Origin: Halomonas saccharevitans
GTDB taxonomy: Bacteria; Pseudomonadota; Gammaproteobacteria; Pseudomonadales; Halomonadaceae
Length of the DNA stretch: 64,000 nt
Direction: 5' to 3'
NCBI RefSeq assembly: GCF_900116405.1
Contig: NZ_FPAQ01000016.1
Coordinates: 18,796 to 82,795, forward strand
Below are positions 40,736-50,313 of this stretch, piece after piece (position 1 is the stretch's first letter; each line of letters begins with the position of its first letter). The notes beneath the pieces are model-generated. The model did not search any database, was not told the origin of the DNA, and saw only the letters and a list, made by a program, of their open reading frames with translations. Made by a program: the position numbers and the translations under genes.

Positions 40736-41832
40736 GGGGTCGTCTCGCGGGTCGTGAGGGGCAGCAGGCGCTCGGCGATTCGGTGCGCCGCGGCCTCGAG
40801 GTCGATGCTCGACATGTCGCGTTCGCCCGCGCCCTGTGGAGGGCAGAAGGCCAGGCGATGGGCCTGCGCGTTGCAGGTCTGCCAGCGCAGCGGGGTGGCC
40901 GAACGGCGCGAGGGATAGAAACCCGCCGTCGGCCGGTCCAAGGCACCGGCGATGTGCAGCGGGCCGGTCGAGCCGGCGATGAACAGGTCGGCGGCCGAGA
41001 GGCTCAGGGCGAAGTCGTCGATGCCGCGGCGGGCCGGTAGCCGGTGTGCGGTGATCGAGGCATCGGCGAGCCCGTCGCGAAGCCGGTCGGCCGCGGCCTC
41101 CTCGCCCGGTCCCGCGGTCAGCACCCAGCGTGGCGGCACGGCGCCGGCGGCGTCGAGGCGTGCCTCGACGCCGCGCACCAGGGTCGCGTACTGATCGAGG
41201 GTGAGGTTGACCGCCGAGCCGCCGCTGCCGGGGTGCAGGAAGACCCAGGGAGCCGCGGCGCTCAGGCCGAGTTCATCGACGATGCGCGCCCGCTCGGCGT
41301 CGCGGGTGTCGGCCGGCAGCGGCCAGTAGGGCGGCCCGGGGCGCGGCGGCACGGCGAGGCCCAGCGCGTCGAGCAGGGCCTCGGCCAGCTCCATGTTGTA
41401 GACGTACTCGGGTTTCTCGGAGCGCGACCTGCGCTGGGTGACCCGGCGGTTGTAGAATAGCTGCGCCCACTTGGTGGCCGGGGCCAGGCGCAACGGGATG
41501 CCGGCTCGCCAGCCCAGCCAGCCGATGCGCGGGGTGGAGAAGAGCGTCAGCAGCGCATCGAAGCGGCCCTCGCGCAGGGTGCTCAGCAGCTCACGTTGCG
41601 CCTCGCGTCCTGCATCTTCGCCGGGGTCGAGCAGCACCTCGTCGATCCACGGGCACTGCCGGGCCAGCGGCGCGGTGTAGGCCGGTACCAGCACGCTGAC
41701 GTGGGGGGCCGGGTCGGCCGCCTTGAGGCAGGCCAGCGCCGGCCAGGCCAGCATGAAGTCGCCGAGCTTGTCATTGCGCACGACCAGCAGGCGAGGGCGG
41801 CCGCCGTCCCTGGCAGGAGAAAGTGTCATCAT
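40732..41832 (-). CDS. Family 9 glycosyltransferase (heptosyltransferase-like)
   Basis: A 366-residue GT-B enzyme beginning RLLVVRNDKLGDFMLAWPALACLKAADP, the GT9 N-terminal donor-side motif. The C-terminal nucleotide-sugar site reads FIAGSTGPLHIAGALDRPTAGFYPSRR (near residues 299-325). The central conserved FLHPGSGGSAVNLTLDQYA is near 202. It is neither WaaF nor the OpsX-like paralogue of this window and may add a third heptose or another core sugar. ATG 41832 follows GGGAG; a second ATG is the next codon. It is first of a three-gene leftward unit. Confidence 0.82.
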   Translation of the reverse strand: MMTLSPARDGGRPRLLVVRNDKLGDFMLAWPALACLKAADPAPHVSVLVPAYTAPLARQCPWIDEVLLDPGEDAGREAQRELLSTLREGRFDALLTLFSTPRIGWLGWRAGIPLRLAPATKWAQLFYNRRVTQRRSRSEKPEYVYNMELAEALLDALGLAVPPRPGPPYWPLPADTRDAERARIVDELGLSAAAPWVFLHPGSGGSAVNLTLDQYATLVRGVEARLDAAGAVPPRWVLTAGPGEEAAADRLRDGLADASITAHRLPARRGIDDFALSLSAADLFIAGSTGPLHIAGALDRPTAGFYPSRRSATPLRWQTCNAQAHRLAFCPPQGAGERDMSSIDLEAAAHRIAERLLPLTTRETTP

Positions 41833-41873
41833 CCGGGCTCCCGGGCCCCGCAACCGCAAGAAAGGAGAGCGCC

Positions 41874-43013
41874 TTGTCCTGCAAGTCGTCCCGCAAGGTC
41901 CTGCATATCTGCCTCTCGAACGGCTGGGGCGGACTGGAAATGTATCCGTCGCGCATTATACCCGAGCTGAGGCGACAGGGGTGGGAAGCCCACGGCCTGG
42001 CCCTGGCCGGCTCCCGGGTGGCCGAGAGCCTCACCGAGGCCGGCGTCACGCCGCTGACGGTGCCCTCGCGAGGCCGCGCGCTGCTGGGGCTCGGCCGGCT
42101 GCTGGCCTACCTGAAGGCCCACGAGATCGGCGTGCTGCACTGCCACAAATCCAGCGACCTGCGCCTGGGGGCTCTGCTGGTGAGCCTGCGTCCCTCCCTG
42201 CGGCTCTTCTTCACCGACCACATGGGCGTCACCCGCCCCAAGAAGGATCCCTATCACCGCTGGGCCTACGGCCGCGTCACCCGGGTGTTCTCCATCAGCG
42301 AGACGACTCGCCGGCGCAACCTGGCGGCCTTCTCCCTGCCCGCCGAGCGCATCCAGCGCCTCTATCTGGGCATCGACCCGGCGCCCTATGCGCCGCGTCT
42401 CTCGAACGTCGAGCGGGCCGCGCTGCGCGAGGAACTCGGCCTGGCGCGGGGCACCGTGGCGATCGGCCTGGCGGGGCGTGTGACCCCGGGCAAGGGGCAG
42501 CGGGTGTGGATCGAGGCGCTGGCCTGGCTGGCCGAGCAGCGGCCGGCGCTTGCCTGGCAGGGCCTGCTGGTCGGCGGACTGACCGCCGCCGAGGGCAGCA
42601 ACGAGGCCTTCGTGGCCGAGCTGCGCGACCGGGTCCGCGAGCTCGGCCTGGAGGAGCGCATCACCTTCGTCGGCTTTCGCCGCGACCTGCCGCGGCTCTT
42701 CGAGGCGATGGACATCGTCTGCGTGCCGTCGCGTAACGAGGCCTTCGGGCTGACGGTGATCGAGGCCATGGCGGCCGGCAAGGCGGTGGTCGGCAGCGAC
42801 AGCGGCGCCCTTCCCGAGCTGATCGATCCCGCCACGGGGCGACTCGCCGCGCCCGAGGATCCTGCCGCCTGGGGCCAAGCCCTGGCCGAGCTGGCGGACG
42901 ATGCGGCCCTGAGGGAGGCGCTGGGGGAGGTGGCCCGCTCGCGCGTGGCGCGCGACTTTACCCTCGAGACCCACGTCGCCGGGCTTCTGGCCGCCTACGC
43001 CGAGGCGGCGTAG
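41874..43013 (+). CDS. Family 4 glycosyltransferase, TTG start
   Basis: A 379-residue GT-B glycosyltransferase. The N-terminus KVLHICLSNGWGGLEMYPSRIIPEL, the central GLAGRVTPGKGQRVWIEAL (near 197) and the EX7E motif EAFGLTVIE (near 287) followed by AAGKAVVGSDSGALPELI define GT4. No ATG fits. A TTG at 41874, six bases after AAGGAG, gives MSCKSSRKVLHI. Only 41 bases separate it from the divergent GT9 gene. Its 3' end overlaps kdkA by 19 bases tail to tail. It probably acts on LPS core or a linked polysaccharide. Confidence 0.82.
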   Translation: MSCKSSRKVLHICLSNGWGGLEMYPSRIIPELRRQGWEAHGLALAGSRVAESLTEAGVTPLTVPSRGRALLGLGRLLAYLKAHEIGVLHCHKSSDLRLGALLVSLRPSLRLFFTDHMGVTRPKKDPYHRWAYGRVTRVFSISETTRRRNLAAFSLPAERIQRLYLGIDPAPYAPRLSNVERAALREELGLARGTVAIGLAGRVTPGKGQRVWIEALAWLAEQRPALAWQGLLVGGLTAAEGSNEAFVAELRDRVRELGLEERITFVGFRRDLPRLFEAMDIVCVPSRNEAFGLTVIEAMAAGKAVVGSDSGALPELIDPATGRLAAPEDPAAWGQALAELADDAALREALGEVARSRVARDFTLETHVAGLLAAYAEAA

Positions 43014-43720
43014 CCGCGGCGCACGGCCGCCATGGCCTCGGCGGCGCCGAACTTCTCGAAGGAGCGCTGCAGGCGCGCCAGGTTGGCGGCCTGCCAGCGG
43101 CCGGGACGCCGCAGCCGGCAGCGGTCCAGGTCGATCAGCCAGACCCGCCCCTCGGGGTCGATCAGGAGGTTGCGGGCGTTGAGGTCGACGTGGTCGAGGC
43201 CGGCGTCGTGGAAGCGGCGAACGGTGGCGCCGACCCGCTCGAGCAGGGCCGAATCGGCCTGCTGGCGGGTGATCAGCTCGGCCAGGGCGCGGGCGCCGGG
43301 AAGCCGCACGGTGATCAGGGCCGCTTCGTAGGTGAGGCCGTGGCGGGTCACCCGTGCCGCTACCGGGCGGGGCACGGGCAGGCCGCGTTCGTGCAGCAGG
43401 GCGGTGAGGCGCAGCTCGCGAAAGGCGCGGGTCCGCTCCAGGCCGGTCCAGAGGTAGCGGGCGTCGCTCACCCGGGCGATCAGGCCGCCGCGGCGATAGG
43501 GGCGCAGCACCCACTCGACGCCCTCGCCGACGTTCAGGAAGAGGCTGGCGCCGCGCCCCGGCGCCTCGCCGGTGACGCGGCCGGCGTCGCGCCACCAGGC
43601 GGGGTCGAAGCCCTTGAGCATGAGCTGCGGCGCGGTTTGTGGCGCCCGGTCGGCGTCACATAAACTGTCCGCATCATATAGAATGCAAGTCTTTCCCGCT
43701 CGATACGTTGCCAACCGCAT
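42995..43720 (-). CDS. kdkA: 3-deoxy-D-manno-octulosonic acid kinase KdkA
   Basis: KdkA phosphorylates the Kdo residue of LPS inner core. The 241-residue protein equals the Haemophilus enzyme in length as I recall it. The kinase-like motifs are [10 protein letters not shown] with [35 protein letters not shown]-type text near 60-100, the catalytic loop [17 protein letters not shown] (near residues 172-188) and [15 protein letters not shown]. The ATG at 43720 gives [20 protein letters not shown], which fits the family; a later ATG at 43621 would truncate it. The start codon is interleaved with that of the divergent OpsX-like gene. Confidence 0.85.
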   Translation of the reverse strand: [241 protein letters not shown]

Positions 43721-44816
43721 GAAGCATCCTCTGCCCGATCGACCCCAGCACATCTGTGTGCTGCGACTCTCCGCCCTGGGCGATGTCTGTAACCTGGTGC
43801 CGACAGTCCGTGCCCTGCAGCGTCAGTGGCCCAAGGCGCGGATCACCTGGATCGTCGGCAAGGGCGAGCACAGTCTACTGGCGGGCCTCTCCGGGGTCGA
43901 GTTCGTCGTCTACGACAAGGCGACGGGCCTGGCCGGCATGCGGGCCCTGTGGCGGCAGCTCTCCGATACGCGCTTCGATGTGCTGCTGCACATGCAGCAG
44001 GCGCTGCGCGCCAGCGTCCTCTCCCTGGGGCTCAAGGCCGACCTGCGGATAGGCTATGACAAGGCGCGCGCCAAGGATGCGCAGCACTGGTTCACCCAGC
44101 GTCAGCTGGCACCCCATTCCCGCGCCCACGTGCTTGAGTCCTACCTCGACTTCGCCCGCCTGCTGGGCGTCGAGGATCTCTCGCTCGCCTGGGACCTGCC
44201 GGTGCCCGAGGCCGCCGTCGAGGAGGCGCGCGGCATCACGGGGGAGTCGCCTTATCTGTTGATCAGCCCCTGCGCCAACCCCCGGCTGCGCAACTTCCGC
44301 AACTGGTCCGCCGAGGGCTATGCGGCGGTGATCGAGCACGCCTGGCGCCAGCGCGGCCTGAAGACGGTGCTGACCGGTGGCGGCAGCACCCAGGAGCGCG
44401 AGCTCGGTGAGCGCATCCAGGCCCTCTGCCCCGACGAGGTGGTGACCGATGTCATCGGTGAGACCTCGCTCAAGGGCCTGCTGGCGCTGATCCAGGGCGC
44501 CCGGGCGGTGATCGCCCCGGATTCCGGGCCGGTGCACATGGCCAACGCCCTGGGCGCCCCGGTGGTCGGGCTCTACGCCACCACCAATCCCGATCGGGCG
44601 GGCCCCTACTGCTGGCGGGCGTTCGTGGTGAATCGCTACCCGGACGCCGTGCGCAGCTACCTGCACAAGGATCCCGAGACGCTGCCCTGGGGCCAGCGGG
44701 TCCGCCACCCCGACGCCATGTCGCTGATTCGTGCCGAGGACGTGATCGACCGCCTCGAAGCACTGCTGACCCACCCCGAGTCCCCCATCGAGACGGAGTC
44801 CCCCGATGAAGCTTGA
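43719..44816 (+). CDS. LPS heptosyltransferase I of the OpsX type
   Basis: A 365-residue GT9 enzyme starting [27 protein letters not shown], with [18 protein letters not shown] near residue 110 and [34 protein letters not shown] near 265. The WP-to-DVC variant, the GYDKARAKD stretch and adjacency to kdkA recall Haemophilus OpsX, which attaches heptose I to phosphorylated Kdo. The ATG at 43719 shares bases with the kdkA start (CATG); an in-frame ATG at 43683 would lengthen the overlap. hldE follows with an 11-base overlap. Confidence 0.83.
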
Positions 44817-46236
44817 CCTGACCGCCCTGGAGCATTCCCGCCTGCTGGTGGTGGGCGACGTGATGCTCGACCGCTACTGGCATGGCGGCACCTCGCGTAT
44901 CTCGCCGGAGGCCCCGGTGCCGGTGGTCAAGGTCGACGAGTCCGAGGACCGTCCCGGCGGCGCCGCTAACGTGGCCCTCAATATCGCCTCCCTCGGGGCC
45001 CACGCCGCCCTGGCCGGCCTGGTGGGCGACGACGACAACGCCGACCGGCTGGTGACCCGGCTCGAGGATGTCGGAGTGAGCACTCGCTTCGCACGCAGCC
45101 CTGGCATTCCGACCATCACCAAGCTGCGCGTGATGAGCCGCAACCAGCAGCTGATTCGCCTGGACTTCGAGGAGGGGCTCGGCGAGGTGGATACTTCGGG
45201 GCTGCTGACGCAGGTCGAGGCGGCCCTGCCCGGCTGCGACCTGGTGATCCTCTCCGACTACGGCAAGGGCACCCTGAATCGCGTCGAGGAACTGATCCGG
45301 ATAGTCCGGGGCGCCGGCAAGCGGGTGCTGGTCGACCCCAAAGGCAGCGACTTTGACCGTTACCGCGGAGCCAGCGTGATCACCCCCAACCTCGGCGAGT
45401 TCGAGGCGGTCATGGGGCATTGCCGCGACGACGCCGAGCTCGCCGCCAAGGGGGAGACCCTGCGCGCCGAGCTCGAGCTCGAGGCGCTGCTGATCACCCG
45501 CAGCGAGAAGGGCATGACGCTGATCCGCGAGGGGCATGAGCCGCTGCACCTGCCGACCCGGGCCCGCGAGGTCTACGACGTCACCGGCGCCGGCGACACC
45601 GTGATCGGCGTGCTGGGCCTGGCGCTCGCCGCCGGGCACGGCTTCGCCGAGGCGATGACCCTGGCCAACCTGGCCGCCGGCCTGGTGGTGGCCAAACCCG
45701 GCACCGCGACCCTCTCCATCGCCGAGCTCTACACCGCCCTGCACGGCGACAAGCTGGCCGAGTTCGGCGTCATCGAGGAGTCGCCCCTGGTCGAGGCGGT
45801 GCGCGCCGCCCAGGCCCGCGGCGAACGGGTGGTGATGACCAACGGCTGCTTCGACATCCTGCATGCCGGCCACGTCGCCTACCTTGAGCAGGCGCGCCGG
45901 CTCGGCGACCGCCTGGTGGTGGCGGTCAACGACGACGCCTCTATCGGACGCCTCAAGGGGCCCAAGCGCCCGATCAATCCCCTGGCGCGGCGCATGCAGG
46001 TGCTGGCCGGTCTCGGCGCCGTCGACTGGGTGGTGCCCTTCGGCGAGAACACCCCCCAGCGGCTGATCGAGACGGTGCTGCCGGACGTGCTGGTCAAGGG
46101 CGGCGACTACCGGCCCGAGGAGATCGCCGGCGGCGCCGCCGTGCGCGAGGCCGGCGGCGAGGTGCGGGTGCTGGGCTTCGAGGACGGCGTCTCCACCACC
46201 GCGATGATCTCGACTATCCTCGATCGCGAGACCTGA
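44806..46236 (+). CDS. hldE: Bifunctional heptose-7-phosphate kinase / heptose-1-phosphate adenylyltransferase
   Basis: HldE (RfaE) carries out two steps of ADP-heptose synthesis. The N-terminal ribokinase domain (about 1-320) has [26 protein letters not shown] and the catalytic [18 protein letters not shown] near 254. The C-terminal nucleotidyltransferase (about 340-476) has [27 protein letters not shown] and the KGGDY motif near 431. The 476-residue length is standard. It is coupled to the OpsX-like gene and to waaA (TGATG). Confidence 0.96.
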   Translation: MKLDLTALEHSRLLVVGDVMLDRYWHGGTSRISPEAPVPVVKVDESEDRPGGAANVALNIASLGAHAALAGLVGDDDNADRLVTRLEDVGVSTRFARSPGIPTITKLRVMSRNQQLIRLDFEEGLGEVDTSGLLTQVEAALPGCDLVILSDYGKGTLNRVEELIRIVRGAGKRVLVDPKGSDFDRYRGASVITPNLGEFEAVMGHCRDDAELAAKGETLRAELELEALLITRSEKGMTLIREGHEPLHLPTRAREVYDVTGAGDTVIGVLGLALAAGHGFAEAMTLANLAAGLVVAKPGTATLSIAELYTALHGDKLAEFGVIEESPLVEAVRAAQARGERVVMTNGCFDILHAGHVAYLEQARRLGDRLVVAVNDDASIGRLKGPKRPINPLARRMQVLAGLGAVDWVVPFGENTPQRLIETVLPDVLVKGGDYRPEEIAGGAAVREAGGEVRVLGFEDGVSTTAMISTILDRET

Positions 46237-47537
46237 TGGGACGTTCTCCCGCCTGGGCCCGCCGCGCCTACTCGGCGGCCCTGTATCTGCTCGCCCCGCT
46301 GGCCTGGAAGCGCGTCTGGCGCGAGCAGCTCCCCGGCCGCCCCCGCCGCGAGCGGCTGGGGCTCATTCTCCCTTCCGGCGAGGGCGAGCGGGTGATCTGG
46401 CTGCACTGCGCCTCGGTAGGGGAGGTGCAGGCCGCCCGCCCGCTGATCGCGGCCCTCGCCGAGCGCTGGCCAGAGCATCGCCTGGTGATCACCACCATGA
46501 CCGCCACCGGGGCCCAGCGGGTGCTGGCGCTGTCGGAGGCGTCGGGTGGGGGAAGGGCTTCCGGCGAAGTGAGCCATTACTTCGTGCCGCTGGACTTCCC
46601 CGGCGCCGCGCGCCGCTTCGTCGACCGTCTATGCCCGGCACTGGCGATCTTCTTCGAGACTGAGCTGTGGCCCAACCTGCTGGCTGCCTGCGACCGGGCC
46701 GCGGTGCCGGTGGCGGTGGTCAACGGTCGGCTCTCGCCCCGCGCCTTCCAGGGCTATCGCCGGCTGGGGCCGCTGATGCACGACGCCCTCGGCCATGTGA
46801 GCTGGCTGGCGGCCAAGTCCGCGGCGGATGCCGAGCGTTTCCGCGTGCTGGGCATGCCCGCCGAGCGCAGCGAGGTGGTGGGGAGCCTGAAGTTCGACAT
46901 CGCCGTCGATGATGCGAGCCGCGAGGCGAGTGCGCGGCTGCGCGGAAAGCTGGGCGACCGGCCCGTCTGGGTGGCGGGCTCCACCCATCCGGGAGAGGAC
47001 GAGGCGCTGCTGGCGGCCCACGCGCGGCTGCGGGCGCGCCTTCCCGGGGCGCTGCTGGTGCTGGTGCCGCGCCACCCCCGGCGCTTCGAGGCCGTGGCCG
47101 AGCTGTGCGCCCGGGAGGGCCTCTCGGTGGCGCGCCGCTCCCGCGACGAGTGGCCCGGCGACGACACGGCCGTCTATCTCGGCGACACCATGGGCGAGCT
47201 GCTGGCGCTCTACGGCGCGGCGGACCTGGCCTTCGTGGGCGGCAGCCTGGTGCCCATCGGCGGGCATAACCTGCTGGAGCCGGCGGCACTGGGCGTGCCG
47301 GTACTCACCGGCCCGGAACTTGCCAACTTCCTCGACGTGGCCGAGGCGCTGCGCGAGGCCGAGGCGCTGGTCGAGGTGGCCGATGGCGAGGCGCTCAGCG
47401 ACGCCCTGGGGCGGCTCTTCGACGACGCCGCCGAGCGCCGGCGCCTGGCCGAGGCCGGCCGCGGCGTGGTGGCGGCCAACCGCGGGGCCCTGGCACGCAC
47501 CCTGGCGGGCCTGGAAAGGCTCCTGCCCGCGGAGTGA
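46236..47537 (+). CDS. waaA: 3-deoxy-D-manno-octulosonic acid (Kdo) transferase
   Basis: WaaA transfers Kdo from CMP-Kdo to lipid IVA. The 433-residue GT-B protein has an N-terminal hydrophobic anchor (residues 10-22), then VIWLHCASVGEVQAARPLI with the catalytic acid Glu, FFETELWPNLL near 138, NGRLSPRAFQGY near 165 and the C-terminal FVGGSLVPIGGHNLLEPAALGVPVLTGP near 330. The presence of kdkA and an OpsX-like transferase suggests it may add a single Kdo; sequence reading alone cannot prove that. Confidence 0.94.
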   Translation: MGRSPAWARRAYSAALYLLAPLAWKRVWREQLPGRPRRERLGLILPSGEGERVIWLHCASVGEVQAARPLIAALAERWPEHRLVITTMTATGAQRVLALSEASGGGRASGEVSHYFVPLDFPGAARRFVDRLCPALAIFFETELWPNLLAACDRAAVPVAVVNGRLSPRAFQGYRRLGPLMHDALGHVSWLAAKSAADAERFRVLGMPAERSEVVGSLKFDIAVDDASREASARLRGKLGDRPVWVAGSTHPGEDEALLAAHARLRARLPGALLVLVPRHPRRFEAVAELCAREGLSVARRSRDEWPGDDTAVYLGDTMGELLALYGAADLAFVGGSLVPIGGHNLLEPAALGVPVLTGPELANFLDVAEALREAEALVEVADGEALSDALGRLFDDAAERRRLAEAGRGVVAANRGALARTLAGLERLLPAE

Positions 47538-47554
47538 GTGCTGGCGAGGTCTGT

Positions 47555-47584
47555 GCTCATCTTGCCAAATGCGATGAGCTTTTC
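47555..47584 (+). terminator. Possible waaA terminator
   Basis: GCTCATC (47555-47561) and GATGAGC (47573-47579) form a 7-bp stem with an 11-base loop, followed by TTTT. GATGAGC can alternatively pair with GCTCATC at 47680-47686 beyond repeat copy C, so two structures compete. Confidence 0.45.
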
Positions 47585-47588
47585 CGGC

Positions 47589-47673
47589 GCCAAGCCTGCG
47601 CGAGGGCGCTGTAAACCCTTCCTTGGGCGCTACTTTTGCCATCCATGGCAAAAGACCCTCGCTTCGTCTTGCC
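47589..47673 (+). repeat. Structured intergenic repeat, copy C (85 nt)
   Basis: This lies between convergent waaA and rpiA. The middle stem GCGAGGG/CCCTCGC (47600-47606 with 47656-47662) and the 10-bp inner hairpin CTTTTGCCAT/ATGGCAAAAG are perfect. The outer stem GCCAAGCC/GTCTTGCC keeps 6 of 8 pairs. The conserved strand reads GGGCGCTGTAAA to GGGCGCTAC. The base identities of all three stems differ from copies A and B while pairing is kept. Confidence 0.8.
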
Positions 47674-47708
47674 CCCGGCGCTCATCACCTGAAGCTCGAC
47701 ATGGCCTT

Positions 47709-48383
47709 CTACTGCGGCGTCAGTCGCTCCACGCCCTGCTCGCCGCCGAGCAGCAGCAGGTCGGCGCCCCGGGCGGCGAAGAGCCCGTTGGTGACCACCC
47801 CGACGATGGCATTGATGCGCGCCTCCATGGCCACCGGGTCCTCGATCATGAACTCATAGCAGTCGAGAATCTGGTTGCCGTTATCGGTGACCACGCCCTG
47901 GCGGTAGACCGGATCGGCGCCCAGCTTGACCAGTTCCCTGGCCACGTAGGAGCGCGCCATGGGGATCACCTCGACCGGCAGCGGGAAATCGCCCAGGGTC
48001 GCGACCCGCTTCGAGGCGTCGGCGATGCAGATGAAGCGCTCGGCGCAGGCGGCGACGATCTTCTCGCGGGTCAGGGCCGCGCCGCCGCCCTTGATCATGT
48101 GAAGGTGAGCGTTCACTTCATCGGCACCATCGACGTAGACCGGCACGATGCCCACCTCGTTGAGCTCGAAGCACTCGATGCCGTGGCCGCGCAGGCGTTC
48201 GGCGCTGGCCTCGGAGCTCGCCACGGCACCGCGCAGGTCGTCGCGCAGGCCGGCCAGTCGGTCGATGAAGCGGTTCGCGGTGGAGCCGGTGCCGACGCCG
48301 ATGACGCTATCACGGCCAAGGTGCGGGCGGATCTCGTCGATGGCGGCGGCGGCCACGGCGTCCTTGAGTTCGTCCTGGGTCAT
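47709..48383 (-). CDS. rpiA: Ribose-5-phosphate isomerase A
   Basis: RpiA interconverts ribose-5-phosphate and ribulose-5-phosphate. The 224-residue protein shows [18 protein letters not shown] (residues 28-45), [27 protein letters not shown] (near 85-111) with the catalytic Asp/Lys/Glu residues, and VLPVEV-like [10 protein letters not shown] near 133. It is divergent from ilvA across a 153-base gap, a common pair in gammaproteobacteria. Confidence 0.96.
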   Translation of the reverse strand: MTQDELKDAVAAAAIDEIRPHLGRDSVIGVGTGSTANRFIDRLAGLRDDLRGAVASSEASAERLRGHGIECFELNEVGIVPVYVDGADEVNAHLHMIKGGGAALTREKIVAACAERFICIADASKRVATLGDFPLPVEVIPMARSYVARELVKLGADPVYRQGVVTDNGNQILDCYEFMIEDPVAMEARINAIVGVVTNGLFAARGADLLLLGGEQGVERLTPQ

Positions 48384-48536
48384 GTCGGGCTCGCTGTCTG
48401 ATGGGGGGCGAATGCGGCGCCATTATAGGCCATGGCGCCGATGGATGCTGGACGCCGCGGTCGCCGGAATGCTACCAATAAGGGTTCCTCGCGGCGCCGC
48501 TCACGGTGCCCCTCGCGTCACTTCTGGGATATCAGG

Positions 48537-50051
48537 ATGCTCGAAGCTACCGTCAAGAAGATTCTCCAGGCCCGGGTCTACGAGGCCGCCCGGGAAACCC
48601 CCATCTCACCGGCCCCCTTCCTTTCCCGTCGTTTCAACAACCAGATCCTGATCAAGCGCGAGGACCTGCAGCCGGTCTACTCCTTCAAGATCCGCGGCGC
48701 CTACAACAAGATGGCCCAGCTCGACGAGGCGCAGAAGGCCAAGGGCGTGATCGCCGCCTCGGCGGGCAACCATGCCCAGGGCCTGGCCATGGCAGCGAAG
48801 CTGATGGGCGTCAAGGCGGTGATCGTCATGCCGCGCATCACCCCGGAGATCAAGGTCGCCGCAGTGCGGGCGCGGGGTGCCAAGGTGGTGCTCAAGGGCG
48901 ATGCCTTCGCCGAGGCGGCGGCGCATGCCCAGGAGCTGATCGCCGAGCACGGCTACACCTACATTCCGCCCTTCGACGACCTCGACGTCATCGCCGGGCA
49001 GGGCACCATCGCCGTGGAGATCCTGCGCCAGCACGGTGGGCCCATCGATGCCATCTTCGTTCCGGTCGGCGGCGGCGGCCTGATCGCCGGCATGGCGGCC
49101 TACATCAAGTACCTGCGCCCCGAGATCAAGGTGATTGGCGTGGAGTCCGAAGACAGCGCCTGCCTCAAGGCGGCGCTGGCGGCGGGCGAGCGCGTGGTGC
49201 TTGATCAGGTCGGGGTGTTCGCCGAGGGCGTCGCCGTGGCGCAGATCGGCGAGGCGCCCTTCGCTGTGATGCGTGACCTGGTGGACGACGTCATCACCGT
49301 CAACACCGACGAGATGTGTGCCGCGGTGAAGGACATCTTCGAGGACACTCGGGCGGTCTCCGAGACTTCCGGGGCGCTGTCGCTGGCCGGCTTGAAGAAG
49401 TACATCCAGCAGACCGGCGCCGAGCACGAGACCCTCGTCTGCATCAACTCCGGAGCCAACACCAACTTCGACCGTCTGCAGCACATCGCCGAGCGCACCG
49501 AGCTCGGCGAACAGCGCGAGGCGATCCTCGCCGTGACCATCCCCGAGAAGCCGGGCAGCTTCAAGAAATTCTGCCGCACCATCGGCAAGCGCATGGTCAC
49601 CGAGTTCAACTATCGCTACGCGGAGCCCGATCAGGCCCACATCTTCGTCGGTGTGCAGGTGAAGCCCGGCGGCGAGGACCGCCAGGCGGTCATCGATCGG
49701 CTCCGCGACGCCGGCTACCCGGTAGAGGATCTGACCGACAACGAGCTGGCCAAACTGCACATCCGCCATCTGGGCGGCGGCCGCCCCAAGGAGCACTTCG
49801 AGGAAGAGGTCTATCGCTTCGAGTTCCCGGAGCGTCCCGGCGCGCTGATGAACTTCCTCACCCATTTGCCCCAGGACTGGAACATCTCGCTGTTCCACTA
49901 CCGCAACCACGGCGCGGCCTACGGCCGGGTGCTGGTCGGCATGCAGGTGCCCAACGGCGACCGCCGCCACGTCGAGGGCTACTTCGACGAGATCGGTTAT
50001 CGCTACTGGAAGGAGAGCGACAACCCGGCCTACCGCCTCTTCATGGCCTGA
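48537..50051 (+). CDS. ilvA: Threonine ammonia-lyase, biosynthetic
   Basis: IlvA deaminates threonine to 2-oxobutyrate, the first step to isoleucine. The 504-residue length and two C-terminal ACT-like regulatory domains (AILAVTIPEKPGSFKKFCRTIG near 335 and YRFEFPERPGALMNFLTHLP near 430) define the feedback-controlled biosynthetic form. The PLP lysine is in LQPVYSFKIRGAYNKM (near 47-62), with SAGNHAQG near 79 and PVGGGGLIAGMA near 180. The ATG at 48537 follows a weak AGG. Confidence 0.96.
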   Translation: MLEATVKKILQARVYEAARETPISPAPFLSRRFNNQILIKREDLQPVYSFKIRGAYNKMAQLDEAQKAKGVIAASAGNHAQGLAMAAKLMGVKAVIVMPRITPEIKVAAVRARGAKVVLKGDAFAEAAAHAQELIAEHGYTYIPPFDDLDVIAGQGTIAVEILRQHGGPIDAIFVPVGGGGLIAGMAAYIKYLRPEIKVIGVESEDSACLKAALAAGERVVLDQVGVFAEGVAVAQIGEAPFAVMRDLVDDVITVNTDEMCAAVKDIFEDTRAVSETSGALSLAGLKKYIQQTGAEHETLVCINSGANTNFDRLQHIAERTELGEQREAILAVTIPEKPGSFKKFCRTIGKRMVTEFNYRYAEPDQAHIFVGVQVKPGGEDRQAVIDRLRDAGYPVEDLTDNELAKLHIRHLGGGRPKEHFEEEVYRFEFPERPGALMNFLTHLPQDWNISLFHYRNHGAAYGRVLVGMQVPNGDRRHVEGYFDEIGYRYWKESDNPAYRLFMA

Positions 50052-50146
50052 GGGTAGCGTCGCGGTGTTGTGAGACGGTTTAGCAATAGGTCCTCGAGAA
50101 AGGGTTGCGAGGAAGGGTTTCGAAGAAGGTGGCAGGGCAAGATCGT

Positions 50147-50168
50147 AGAGTGAGCGCTGACTCACTCT
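50147..50168. other. Hairpin downstream of ilvA
   Basis: AGAGTGAG and CTCACTCT form a perfect 8-bp stem with a 6-base loop about 95 bases after ilvA. No T run follows. The region 50052-50146 also has short GAAGGGTT(T)CGA direct repeats and no gene. Confidence 0.45.
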
Positions 50169-50219
50169 GCAGTCGCGGTCACGCGAGTGTTTAGATATGT
50201 AACGTACCGAGATTGCCGG

Positions 50220-50249
50220 TTGTCATGCGTAAGCACGAGGCTCTATAGT
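50220..50249 (+). promoter_or_regulatory. Promoter of the 31-residue membrane peptide gene
   Basis: TTGTCA, 18 bases, TATAGT, reading towards the small gene 64 bases downstream. Confidence 0.6.
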
Positions 50250-50313
50250 CACCGCGCTGTCATCATTTTTACTCAGGACCCGCGTGGTCCCGTCTCCCAT
50301 GGAGTTAACCACA

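Noticed and set aside
41829..43595. 588-codon minus-strand frame over the GT4 and kdkA genes
   Set aside because: Arg/Pro/Gly-rich low-complexity translation; the GT4 and kdkA frames carry the catalytic motifs.
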